Source: Bacteroidota bacterium (GTDB taxonomy: Bacteria > Bacteroidota > Bacteroidia > Bacteroidales > JAGONC01). From it: a stretch of DNA of 64,000 nucleotides. Below the pieces are notes generated by a model, which was given only the letters and a program-made list of their open reading frames with translations, did not search any database and was not told where the DNA came from. The position numbers and the translations under genes were made by a program. This document shows positions 52,530 through 60,665 of this stretch, piece after piece (positions within the stretch are counted from its first letter, which is position 1; each line of letters starts with the position of its first letter). The DNA is taken from contig JAKLFC010000002.1 in the NCBI GenBank assembly GCA_022711405.1, positions 390,752 through 454,751 of the forward strand. The letters are read 5' to 3'.

Positions 52530-54593
52530 ATGAAAAAATCCACCCTGATCCCTGTATTGCTGATCCTGCCGGTGCTTTTCCTTCTGTTTGGGATTTTCTT
52601 CAACCGGACGCACTACGCCAACGACCCTGATTACATCTATCTTGTCAATGCGCTGAATCTGTTGAAAGGGCAGCCTGTAGGGCATGTCGACAATCCCGGC
52701 ACGACGGTGATGGAGATGAGTGCCGCCACCCTCGCCGCGACCTCCGTATTCGACGGGCACCACGACCACTCGCTGGTTGAAAGGGTGATACAGGATCCCG
52801 ACCGGTACATCCAGCTGATCCGTGTGACCTTCATTGTACTGATCGCACTGCTGCTGCTCCTGCTGGGATGGGTTGGATGGAAGAAGACAGGTTCCCTGTG
52901 GCATGCCCTGATCTTTCAGTTCACCCCTTTCCTGTCGGCCAACGTTCTGGAACATGTCTGGACAAAGGTTTCTCCGGAACCCGTGCTGTTCATGGTGTCG
53001 ACGCTGCTGGTGATCGTGTTGCTCTATTATCTGTACGATCCGGGGAGGGATTCCTGGAAATATGTGGTCCTGTTGGCTCTGATGTCCGGATTCGGGCTGG
53101 CCACCAAAGCCACCTATTTTCCGTTGTTTTTCATCCCCCTGCTCCGGTTGCGCGGATGGACGCGAAAAAGCCTGTTCATCCTCGGTACCGCAGCGACATT
53201 CGTTATTTTCACCTCCCCTGCCATCCCTGAGTACGGCCACATGTTCAGCTGGTTCTACCGCCTTATCACGCACACGGGCATCTACGGACAGGGCAGCGAA
53301 GGCGTCATCGACACGCAGACCTATTTAAGCAACATTGGCCAGATCTTTCTTGCCAATCCTGTGATGACGGCAGTTTTCTTCGTTTCCCTGACCCTGCTGG
53401 CGATCTTCCTTGTCCGGAGGATCATCCGCAGGACACCCATCGGGAAGGATAACGGGCCTATACCCTCGGTGAAGCTGCTTGCCGCCATTACGTTCATGAT
53501 CGCCCTCAGCATCATGATCGTGGCCAAGCACTACCATGCCAACCACTACCTCCTGCCGGCACAGGGATTTCTGGGGCTCGCCGTCTTTCTGATCATCCTG
53601 AGCCTTGAACGCCTCATCCATCTGCCTAAGCTGACACGGATCGCCTCACCCGTCCTGTTTACCGCACTGGTAGTGATCTTTGTGATAGGAAACATTCCCT
53701 ACCTGAGAACAGCAGATCATTATTACCACCTTACGAACGAGGAGACAGATGCCACGTTTTCACGGATCGATGCACAGTATGCCGGCTTCACGCGCGTGTA
53801 TTACTATCCGAACACCATCAACAAATTCTCCGCGCTGAAGTTCGGGAATGCATATGCCAAGCGCAGGGTCCTGCCTGAGCTGAAAACCGTTTATCCCGAC
53901 ACGTATTTCTATGACGTCAGGACATATCTGTTTTACAACTGGGAGGCAGAGATGAGCATGGAGGACATCCTGCGCATGTCGGGTAAAAAGATCATTTTTA
54001 TCAGCCGGGTCATCTCCGGTGAGGAAGTTGAAACCATCGGCCGGAAAGGCTTTCCCCTGAAAGAGGTGTACCGCGGCCGGATCCATTCGCTTTATGAGCT
54101 GGACACCAGCGCCATTGAACCGCTGCTGGCCCGAATGAACGCCCCTGCCAGCGAACGGATGTTCTGTGACGCCGATTCGCTCACGGCCGACCGCTCCCGT
54201 TTTGTCAACCAGGCATATACCTTCGGGGGAGGCTGGCTGCAATCCCCCGAGCAGGCCCGGTCAGGATGCTGCTCTGTCAAACTCGACACAAAGAACCGCT
54301 TCGGACTGGAATATGCCCTTTCAGGCCTGAAGGCAGGCGACCACTACAGGATCAGCGTCTGGCGGCTCGGAGATTATTATGAAAGCCACCTGGTGGCAGC
54401 CTCTGCCAGACCAGGAGCGTTCTATAAATCGGTGAACGATAACATCCTGACGGATGACAGGGGATGGAAGCAGCTGGTCATGTATGTGACGGTTACCGAT
54501 GGCCTTGGAGATGAACCGCTGAAGGTGTATCTTTGGAACAGCGGAAAGCAAACCGTTTATTTTGATGACCTGGAGATCGTAAAGCTCAACTAA
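52530..54593 (+). CDS. GT39-like membrane glycosyltransferase with C-terminal beta-sandwich module
   Basis: A 687-residue protein with about 11-12 N-terminal membrane helices. The first periplasmic loop has the acidic motif NDPDYIYLVNALNLL, and the later DNPGT is typical of GT-C (PMT/ArnT-like) enzymes that use polyprenol-linked sugars. The extracytoplasmic C-terminus (about 575-687) is a beta-sandwich module homologous to residues 70-190 of the CotH protein (shared pattern SGxxxVKLxxKxxFGL and VYxWNxxxxxVYFDDL). It starts 20 bp after VTC and is followed by a GT2 gene. Confidence 0.85.
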   Translation: MKKSTLIPVLLILPVLFLLFGIFFNRTHYANDPDYIYLVNALNLLKGQPVGHVDNPGTTVMEMSAATLAATSVFDGHHDHSLVERVIQDPDRYIQLIRVTFIVLIALLLLLLGWVGWKKTGSLWHALIFQFTPFLSANVLEHVWTKVSPEPVLFMVSTLLVIVLLYYLYDPGRDSWKYVVLLALMSGFGLATKATYFPLFFIPLLRLRGWTRKSLFILGTAATFVIFTSPAIPEYGHMFSWFYRLITHTGIYGQGSEGVIDTQTYLSNIGQIFLANPVMTAVFFVSLTLLAIFLVRRIIRRTPIGKDNGPIPSVKLLAAITFMIALSIMIVAKHYHANHYLLPAQGFLGLAVFLIILSLERLIHLPKLTRIASPVLFTALVVIFVIGNIPYLRTADHYYHLTNEETDATFSRIDAQYAGFTRVYYYPNTINKFSALKFGNAYAKRRVLPELKTVYPDTYFYDVRTYLFYNWEAEMSMEDILRMSGKKIIFISRVISGEEVETIGRKGFPLKEVYRGRIHSLYELDTSAIEPLLARMNAPASERMFCDADSLTADRSRFVNQAYTFGGGWLQSPEQARSGCCSVKLDTKNRFGLEYALSGLKAGDHYRISVWRLGDYYESHLVAASARPGAFYKSVNDNILTDDRGWKQLVMYVTVTDGLGDEPLKVYLWNSGKQTVYFDDLEIVKLN

Positions 54594-54603
54594 TCAGCCG
54601 GAT

Positions 54604-55344
54604 ATGATTAACGGCAAGAAGATAATCGTTGTGTTGCCTGCATACAATGCAGAGATGACACTGGAACAGACCTATCAGGAAATTCCCTTTGATATTGTGG
54701 ACGAGGTGGTGCTGGTGGATGATAAGAGCCGCGACCGGACAGCCGAGCTCGCACATCGCATCGGCATAAAACATATTGTGATCCACGACCGGAACAAAGG
54801 ATACGGGGGCAACCAGAAGTCGTGCTACAACAAGGCGCTGGAGCTTGGCGGCGACATCGTCATCATGCTCCACCCGGATTACCAGTATACGCCCCGGCTC
54901 ATCCACTCCATGGCCTTTCTGATCGCCAACGGTGTCTATCCCGTGGTGCTGGGCTCGCGCATCCTGGGCAACGGCGCCCTGAAGGGCGGCATGCCGTGGA
55001 TCAAGTACGTCGCCAACCGGTTTCTCACACTCATACAGAATTTGCTGGTGGGGCAGAAATTATCGGAATACCATACCGGCTACAGGGCTTTTTCGAGGGA
55101 GGTGCTGGAAAAGGTAAACTACAATGCCAACTCGGATAATTTCGTGTTCGACAACCAGATGTTGTCGCAGATCATCTATGCGGGTTTCCCGATCGCGGAG
55201 ATCACCTGCCCCACGAAATACTTCAAAGAGGCATCCTCCATCAATTTACGAAACAGCACCGTCTATGCGTTCGGGGTGCTGAAGACTTCCATGGTGCATT
55301 TCCTGAACCGCATGGGGATTCTGAAGTCTGCCATGTACCACTAA
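54604..55344 (+). CDS. Family 2 glycosyltransferase
   Basis: A 246-residue GT-A enzyme. It has VLPAYNAEMTLEQTY at the N-terminus, VDDKSRDRT and a metal-binding region MLHPDYQYTP, then GSRILGNGALKGGMPWIKY, where DPM1-like enzymes have a similar motif. This suggests sugar transfer to a polyprenol-phosphate, feeding the GT-C enzyme 10 bp upstream; this is inference. It ends the rightward CotH cluster and converges with another GT2 across a palindrome. Confidence 0.9.
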   Translation: MINGKKIIVVLPAYNAEMTLEQTYQEIPFDIVDEVVLVDDKSRDRTAELAHRIGIKHIVIHDRNKGYGGNQKSCYNKALELGGDIVIMLHPDYQYTPRLIHSMAFLIANGVYPVVLGSRILGNGALKGGMPWIKYVANRFLTLIQNLLVGQKLSEYHTGYRAFSREVLEKVNYNANSDNFVFDNQMLSQIIYAGFPIAEITCPTKYFKEASSINLRNSTVYAFGVLKTSMVHFLNRMGILKSAMYH

Positions 55345-55377
55345 TCTCCTCCGTGCGCCTCTGTGGTAAAAATACAT

Positions 55378-55481
55378 TTAACCACGGAGAGCACGGAGGA
55401 GGGCACAGAAAACACGGAGATTAAATCAGCTTATTTCCACTCTGTGATCTCCGTGCACTTCTCCGCGTACTCCGTGGTTAA
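55378..55481. repeat. Long imperfect palindrome (ACCACGGAG family) between convergent genes
   Basis: TTAACCACGGAG (55378-55389) is matched by CTCCGTGGTTAA (55470-55481), and the interior keeps repeating CACGGAG and CTCCGTG. The element lies between the stops of two convergent glycosyltransferase genes. The ACCACGGAG family is dispersed in many Bacteroidota genomes (recollection). A related copy is at 59342. Confidence 0.85.
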
Positions 55482-55491
55482 TCTTAAAAGA

Positions 55492-56217
55492 TCATTTGAG
55501 GTACTTCCGGTTGAAGAGGTTGTATTTCAGTATGCACCAAATCGCCCGGAACCCGTCCCTGGCTCCGATCTTCTTTCCTTCCTCATAGGTCCTTCCGTAA
55601 TACGAAATTCCCACCTCATAGATGCGTATTCCCTTGAGCCGTGCGATCTTGGCCGTCACCTCCGGCTCGAAACCGAACCGTTTCTCCCTGAAATAGATTT
55701 TCTTGACGATCTCCGCCCTGAACAGTTTGTAGCAGGTCTCCATGTCGGTCAGGTTCAGGTTGGTGAACATGTTGGAAAGGGAGGTGAGGAACCTGTTGCC
55801 GATGCTGTGCCAGTAGAAGAGGATGCGGTGCGGATTCCCGCCAAGGAACCGGGATCCGTATACCACGTCGGCAAAGCCGTCCACCATGGGCTGTAGCAGC
55901 AGGTTGTATTCCTGCGGATTGTATTCCAGGTCGGCATCCTGGATGATGATGTAATCACCGCGGGCTTCCTCAATGCCCCGGTGCAGGGCTGCCCCCTTGC
56001 CCATGTTCCGTGGCTGGCTGAACAGGCGGATGGTGTGGCCGGGATGGGTTTCGATGTATTGCTCAACGACCGTCACTGTAGCATCCTTCGAACAGTCGTT
56101 GACGATGATGATCTCCTTCTCCAGATCGTTGATCAGTTTCACCGCCAGTACCTTGTCCAGGATCAGGTGGATGGTCTTTGCTTCGTTATAAGCGGGGATG
56201 ATAATGGAGAGGATCAT
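55492..56217 (-). CDS. Family 2 glycosyltransferase, dolichyl-phosphate mannose synthase-like
   Basis: A 241-residue DPM1-type enzyme: [27 protein letters not shown], the metal motif [24 protein letters not shown], and [14 protein letters not shown]. Such enzymes make polyprenyl-phosphate sugars for GT-C transferases. It begins with an ATG that shares one base with the stop of the C1 peptidase gene, so the two are translationally coupled. The companion GT2 gene lies on the opposite strand next to it. Confidence 0.92.
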   Translation of the reverse strand: MILSIIIPAYNEAKTIHLILDKVLAVKLINDLEKEIIIVNDCSKDATVTVVEQYIETHPGHTIRLFSQPRNMGKGAALHRGIEEARGDYIIIQDADLEYNPQEYNLLLQPMVDGFADVVYGSRFLGGNPHRILFYWHSIGNRFLTSLSNMFTNLNLTDMETCYKLFRAEIVKKIYFREKRFGFEPEVTAKIARLKGIRIYEVGISYYGRTYEEGKKIGARDGFRAIWCILKYNLFNRKYLK

Positions 56218-57419
56218 CAGAAACCAAGCTTTTTCCTGATCTGCTTTGGTATCGCGTCCTTATGCACCATGATGTCGATGGTGTTCAGCAGCACGTAGGG
56301 CTTGGAGGCATACAGGTAGCCCTTGTATTTCTGATCTGTGCCCCATGAGTTTTTCACCAGGTAATACGTGTTCCCGTCCTGGTCTTTAGCGATCCCTGTG
56401 ATCTGCATGCCATGGTCGTCGGTCAGGCTGTAGTTGTCGAACGCCTCCTGCCGCATCTCCTGGGTGATCGTTTTCTCTTTCCCCGGGCCGTCGAATTTAT
56501 ACAGCGCCTCCTGTTTCTCCTTTTCCGTCAGTTTTTCCCATTTTTCCTTTTCCGTTCCCGTCAGGTCGGTGAGCTTTTTTTCAGGCACGATGGCCACCCC
56601 GTTCTTCCACGAGAAGCCCTTGTCGCTGATGTCGGCGCCCCAGGCCACCGAATAGCCATTGTTCAGGGCATTGTCAATGATCTCTTCCATTTCGTTGATG
56701 GGAACGTTGTAGACGCTTCCCCACCGCCAGTTGTCGGGCAGCTCGATGACGAAGGGCTGGTAAAACGGGTGGTGGGTGTAGGAACCGATCTCCACGTAAT
56801 CGTCGGGATCCAGGTCCAGGCTCTCCGCGAAGCTTTTCGGGGTGTAGGTTCTCCCGTTGTATTTGAACTCCCTCGGGATTTCGCCAAGATAGGCGTCGAG
56901 GATTCCCTTGAGCCCAGCTTTCCAGGCCGGCGTCAGCTTGCCGTTGGGATTACTGATAACCGCATCCATGTATGCCTTGATCACCTTGTCCATCTCGTTG
57001 TGGACCGGATTCTCCTCGCCGATCACCAATCCGGAGTACGCGCTTTCGGGCACCATGCCATAGTCATGCATGATATCGGTCACGTCGTGAAACGCCCCGC
57101 CGCCGGCCAGATTGATATTTCCCTGGAGCCGCATGTATTTCAACGCTTTCTCCAGATATGTATGGTAGATGACGAACATTTCCGACAGGTCATATTCCTT
57201 GTCGTTCATTCTCAGCAGTTCCGATTCCAGGAATGCCGTGGAGGAGAAGCTCCAGCAGGTGCTCGACCGGTACTGGTTCTCGACGGGTGTGGCTTTCACT
57301 TCTTTGACGATCGTAAAGACATAGCCCTCTTCAGGTTTTACTGGTTTTTCTTCCTGTGCTGTGAGAGTAAATGGGATCAGGAGCCCTGCCATCATGCAGG
57401 TGATAATCAAATGTTTCAT
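56217..57419 (-). CDS. Secreted C1-family peptidase (bleomycin hydrolase/aminopeptidase C-like)
   Basis: A 400-residue cysteine peptidase with a signal peptide (about 1-21). The catalytic site is intact: Cys55 in [14 protein letters not shown], His336 in [11 protein letters not shown] and Asn357 in KNSWGT. Bacterial PepC enzymes are usually cytoplasmic; the signal peptide makes this an exported version, known in Bacteroidota, probably for peptide scavenging. It begins the unit with the DPM1-like gene and is preceded by several repeats. Confidence 0.92.
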   Translation of the reverse strand: MKHLIITCMMAGLLIPFTLTAQEEKPVKPEEGYVFTIVKEVKATPVENQYRSSTCWSFSSTAFLESELLRMNDKEYDLSEMFVIYHTYLEKALKYMRLQGNINLAGGGAFHDVTDIMHDYGMVPESAYSGLVIGEENPVHNEMDKVIKAYMDAVISNPNGKLTPAWKAGLKGILDAYLGEIPREFKYNGRTYTPKSFAESLDLDPDDYVEIGSYTHHPFYQPFVIELPDNWRWGSVYNVPINEMEEIIDNALNNGYSVAWGADISDKGFSWKNGVAIVPEKKLTDLTGTEKEKWEKLTEKEKQEALYKFDGPGKEKTITQEMRQEAFDNYSLTDDHGMQITGIAKDQDGNTYYLVKNSWGTDQKYKGYLYASKPYVLLNTIDIMVHKDAIPKQIRKKLGF

Positions 57420-57441
57420 AGTAAATTACCTCACCCCCTAC

Positions 57442-57464
57442 CCCCTCTCCAACATGGAGAGGGG
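57442..57464. repeat. Perfect hairpin CCCCTCTCC-AACAT-GGAGAGGGG
   Basis: A 9-bp perfect inverted repeat with a 5-base loop inside a C- and G-rich 45-bp element (57430-57472), upstream of the C1 peptidase start. It resembles a dispersed Bacteroidota repeat (recollection). Confidence 0.75.
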
Positions 57465-57503
57465 ATGGGGAAGAGTTACGCGAACAAAAGTACGAAAAAT
57501 AGC

Positions 57504-57541
57504 AACCTGTAACCTGCAACCTGTAACCTGCAACCTGTAAC
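57504..57541. repeat. Heptamer tandem repeat AACCTGT/AACCTGC x5
   Basis: Five alternating 7-bp units plus a partial AAC, ending 8 bp before the aspS promoter octamer. Confidence 0.9.
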
Positions 57542-57549
57542 ATTTTTTC

Positions 57550-57557
57550 TACCTTTG
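57550..57557 (+). promoter_or_regulatory. Bacteroidota -7 promoter element (TACCTTTG) for aspS
   Basis: TACCTTTG fits TAnnTTTG and lies 24 bp before the chosen aspS start; it rules out the in-frame ATG at 57555, which overlaps it. Confidence 0.6.
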
Positions 57558-57581
57558 ATCCCACATTTAACACTTTTCCCC

Positions 57582-59333
57582 ATGTACCGATCCCATACCT
57601 GCGGCGAGCTCCGCATGAAACACACCGGACAGGCGGTCACCCTCAGCGGTTGGGTGCAGCGCTCCCGCGACCTGGGAGGCATGACCTTCGTTGACCTCCG
57701 CGACCGTTATGGCATCACCCAGCTGGTCTTCAATATGGAAGTGGATCCCTCGCTCTGCCTGGAAGCCCGTAAGCTCGGAAGGGAATATGTGATCCGGGTC
57801 ACCGGCGTGGTTACGGAAAGAAGCAACAAGAACCCGAAGATGCCCACCGGCGATATTGAGATCGCCGTGGAGAAGCTGGAGTTGCTCAATGCTTCCAAAA
57901 TACCGCCGTTCACCATCGAGGACAACACCGACGGCGGGGAGGAGCTGCGGATGAAATACCGTTACCTGGACCTCCGCCGCAGTCCCAACCTGAAGAACCT
58001 GGAGCTGCGTCACCGCATGGCGATGGAAACACGCGACTACCTGAGTTCACAGGGCTTCATTGATATCGAGACCCCCTGCATGATCAAGTCCACCCCCGAA
58101 GGCGCACGCGATTTTGTGGTGCCCTCGCGGATGAACCCCGGCCAGTTCTACGCGCTGCCACAGTCGCCTCAGACCTTTAAACAGCTTCTGATGGTCGCGG
58201 GCTACGACCGCTACATGCAGATCGTGAAATGCTTCCGCGACGAGGACCTGCGCGCCGACCGCCAGCCGGAATTCACGCAGATCGACTGCGAGATGGCGTT
58301 CGTGGAACAGGAAGACGTGCTGGAAACCTTCAGCGGCCTGATCCACCATCTGTTTCATGCCATTAAGGATCTGCGCATCGGCAGGATCCCGAAGATGACC
58401 TGGGCCGATGCCATGAGATACTATGGTTCCGATAAGCCCGACACACGCTTCGACATGAAATTTACCGAGGTCCCCGACCTGGCAAAAGGCAGGGGATTCT
58501 CCGTGTTTGAGGAAGCGGAGCTGGTGGTGGGCATCTGCGCTAAGGGTTGCGGTGATTATTCCCGCAAGCAGCTCGACGAGCTGACCGATTTTGTCAAAAG
58601 ACCTCAGGTCGGCGCCAGGGGACTGATCTATGTGAAGTATAACTCCGACGGGACCATCAAATCAACGATCGATAAATTTTTCACCGAGGATGAGCTGAGG
58701 GAGTGGATGCGGCGTTTTGATGCCGAGCCCAACGACCTGATCATGATCCTCGCCGGCGAGACCCTGCGCACGCGCAAGGCACTCAGCGAGCTCCGCCTGG
58801 AGATGGGCAACCGCCTTGGACTGCGCGATCCTGAGCGTTATGAGGTGCTATGGGTGGTGGATTTCCCGCTGCTGGAGTGGGATGAGGAAACGAAGCGGTT
58901 CTACGCCATGCACCATCCGTTCACGTCGCCCAAGCCGGAAGACATCCCACTGCTGGACACCGATCCCGGCGCCGTCAGGGCCAATGCCTACGACCTGGTC
59001 ATCAACGGTGTGGAGATCGGCGGAGGCTCCATAAGGATCCACAACAAGGAGCTGCAGCGCAGGATGTTCCAGGTGCTGGGCTTCACGGAAGAAAAAGCGC
59101 AGGAGCAATTCGGATTCCTGATGAACGCGTTTGAGTACGGCGCCCCGCCGCACGGAGGCATCGCCTTCGGCTTCGACCGGCTGGTGGCGATGTTCGCCGG
59201 GGCCGATTCCATACGGGATGTGATCGCCTTCCCGAAGAACAACTCCGGAAGGGATATGATGATCGATTCACCGGCTCCGCTGGACGAGGAGCAGCTGAAA
59301 GAGATCCATATCCGTTTGAGAGAGGGGATTTAA
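57582..59333 (+). CDS. aspS: Aspartate-tRNA ligase
   Basis: Charges tRNA-Asp with aspartate. About 583 residues: OB-fold anticodon-binding domain at the N-terminus ([16 protein letters not shown]), class II motif 1 and motif 2 ([18 protein letters not shown]), the bacterial GAD insertion (about 290-410) and motif 3 ([13 protein letters not shown]). Start [11 protein letters not shown] matches the family. Whether it is the discriminating or non-discriminating form cannot be told from this reading. It converges with the Kbp gene across a palindrome. Confidence 0.97.
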   Translation: MYRSHTCGELRMKHTGQAVTLSGWVQRSRDLGGMTFVDLRDRYGITQLVFNMEVDPSLCLEARKLGREYVIRVTGVVTERSNKNPKMPTGDIEIAVEKLELLNASKIPPFTIEDNTDGGEELRMKYRYLDLRRSPNLKNLELRHRMAMETRDYLSSQGFIDIETPCMIKSTPEGARDFVVPSRMNPGQFYALPQSPQTFKQLLMVAGYDRYMQIVKCFRDEDLRADRQPEFTQIDCEMAFVEQEDVLETFSGLIHHLFHAIKDLRIGRIPKMTWADAMRYYGSDKPDTRFDMKFTEVPDLAKGRGFSVFEEAELVVGICAKGCGDYSRKQLDELTDFVKRPQVGARGLIYVKYNSDGTIKSTIDKFFTEDELREWMRRFDAEPNDLIMILAGETLRTRKALSELRLEMGNRLGLRDPERYEVLWVVDFPLLEWDEETKRFYAMHHPFTSPKPEDIPLLDTDPGAVRANAYDLVINGVEIGGGSIRIHNKELQRRMFQVLGFTEEKAQEQFGFLMNAFEYGAPPHGGIAFGFDRLVAMFAGADSIRDVIAFPKNNSGRDMMIDSPAPLDEEQLKEIHIRLREGI

Positions 59334-59341
59334 ATACAATA

Positions 59342-59435
59342 AACCACGGAGAACACGGAGGATTCACAGAGAACACGGAGATTAATACCTTCTGTTCTCT
59401 GTGTACTCCGGTTTTCCTCCGTGACCTCCGTGGTT
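59342..59435. repeat. Long imperfect palindrome (ACCACGGAG family) after aspS
   Basis: AACCACGGAG (59342-59351) pairs with CTCCGTGGTT (59426-59435), with inner CACGGAGGA/CCTCCGTG pairs. Like the element at 55378 it lies between convergent genes (aspS and kbp). It starts 8 bp after the aspS stop and could act as a two-way terminator. Confidence 0.85.
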
Positions 59436-59456
59436 AAATAAGAAGATTCTTAACGT

Positions 59457-59936
59457 CTACTTTGTCACATTAGGGATCCGCAGCACCTGGCCCGGATAGA
59501 TCTCGTCCGGGTCCTTCAGCATCGGCTTGTTGGCCTCGAAGATCTCCATGTACCGGTTCGCATTTCCGTAATATTGTTTGGCTATCTTGGAGAGATATTC
59601 TCCCTTCACGACGGTGTGATACACCGCTTCCGGCTGCGGCACCACCACCTCGATGTTGTTGTCCACTTCCGCCACACCCTGTGTGTTGCCTACGATCAGT
59701 TCCGCTTTTTCCGAGGTTTCCTGGGATTCGGTCTTTCCGAACAGGGTAACCTTGCCCTGATCGTACACCACACCGAGGTTTTCGATGGGCAGCGCCATCT
59801 TTGCCAGCAGGTTTTTTATCGCCAGGGTGGCCGTTGCATTTTTCTGGAGGATCTCAGCGGGGTTGAGTCCTTTGGTTTCCGTTTCGACACCGGCCAGTTT
59901 TTTGCCGATGTTCCTGATAAAGTTTTTTAATCCCAT
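59457..59936 (-). CDS. kbp: Kbp/YgaU-like protein (BON and LysM domains)
   Basis: A 159-residue orthologue of E. coli Kbp, a cytoplasmic potassium-binding protein. It has a BON domain (about 30-100, VTLFGKTESQETSEKAELIVG) and a LysM domain at the C-terminus (YHTVVKGEYLSKIAKQYYGN, then IFEANKPMLKDPDEIYPGQ), with the same order and end as Kbp. No signal peptide is seen, which argues against peptidoglycan binding. It lies 24 bp after the DUF937 gene and is probably co-transcribed. Confidence 0.9.
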   Translation of the reverse strand: MGLKNFIRNIGKKLAGVETETKGLNPAEILQKNATATLAIKNLLAKMALPIENLGVVYDQGKVTLFGKTESQETSEKAELIVGNTQGVAEVDNNIEVVVPQPEAVYHTVVKGEYLSKIAKQYYGNANRYMEIFEANKPMLKDPDEIYPGQVLRIPNVTK

Positions 59937-59960
59937 TGCATTGAATCGTTAAATGAATAT

Positions 59961-60569
59961 TTACTGGTTTCTCAGAAATTTACCAAAGATCGACGAACCG
60001 ATATCCAGGATATCATCGGCAATAGAACCGTCGTCGTCTTTATCCAGGAGTTTGTTGAAAATGGATTCCTGCCGTGCCTCCTGTTGCTGGTCGGGTGCCT
60101 GGCCTTTTTTCAGTACCGACTGCAGGATATCGATGATGCCTCCGCCCGAGGAGGTTGACCTGTTCTGCCTTCCCAGGAATCCCATGAGGATAGGGGCAAG
60201 CATTTCCAAAATGTTACCGGCTGAACCCAGGCTGATGCCGCTGGATTTGCTCAGGTAGTTTTCCACCTTACTGCGGTTACCGCCCAGTACATGTTTCAGG
60301 ATGCCGGCTCCGTTGGCCACTGCCGGATTGGAAAGGAATCCGCCCATATTGTCCAGTATGCTTCCGTCGTGGTCCCTGTCGAGGGCTCCCAGAAAAGAAT
60401 TTGCTCCATCGCTGTTGGACGTATTCCTGGCCAGGGCATTCACCAGGATGGGGATGGCATTCTGGATGGCCCTCTGAGTGTTGGAAGGATCCTCATTCAC
60501 CTGAGCGCTCATCCGGTCTACAGTATCATTCCCCAGCTGGGAAATGATCATTTCAAATAAATCATTCAT
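59961..60569 (-). CDS. DUF937 family protein
   Basis: A 202-residue protein of two repeated halves with similar Gly/Asn-rich helices (GNILEMLAPILMGFLG, IPILVNALARNTSNSD) and two DxDxDG-like stretches (DRDHDGSILDNMGG and DKDDDGSIADDILD). The latter look like EF-hand-type calcium loops. No signal peptide is present. Function unknown. It starts the operon with kbp and has a promoter octamer upstream. Confidence 0.85.
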   Translation of the reverse strand: MNDLFEMIISQLGNDTVDRMSAQVNEDPSNTQRAIQNAIPILVNALARNTSNSDGANSFLGALDRDHDGSILDNMGGFLSNPAVANGAGILKHVLGGNRSKVENYLSKSSGISLGSAGNILEMLAPILMGFLGRQNRSTSSGGGIIDILQSVLKKGQAPDQQQEARQESIFNKLLDKDDDGSIADDILDIGSSIFGKFLRNQ

Positions 60570-60609
60570 TTTAAAAAGATTAAGTGATATTACTTTTCCT
60601 CAACATCTA

Positions 60610-60617
60610 CAAAGTTA
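60610..60617 (-). promoter_or_regulatory. Bacteroidota -7 promoter element (TAACTTTG) for DUF937-kbp
   Basis: Minus-strand TAACTTTG fits TAnnTTTG and lies 41 bp before the DUF937 start in a 96-bp divergent gap. Confidence 0.5.
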
Positions 60618-60654
60618 ATCATTTTTGCCGTAACAGAAATGTGAATAAGTGTCG

Positions 60655-60662
60655 TACTTTTG
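60655..60662 (+). promoter_or_regulatory. Bacteroidota -7 promoter element (TACTTTTG) touching the U32 peptidase start
   Basis: TACTTTTG ends only 3 bp before the ATG at 60666. If used, transcription would start at or just after the ATG, implying a leaderless mRNA or a start further in. Confidence 0.45.
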
Positions 60663-60665
60663 TTC

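Noticed and set aside
56412..57512. Long open frame (366 codons) on the plus strand
   Set aside because: It runs opposite the C1 peptidase, whose catalytic residues and signal peptide are clear; this is an antisense shadow.
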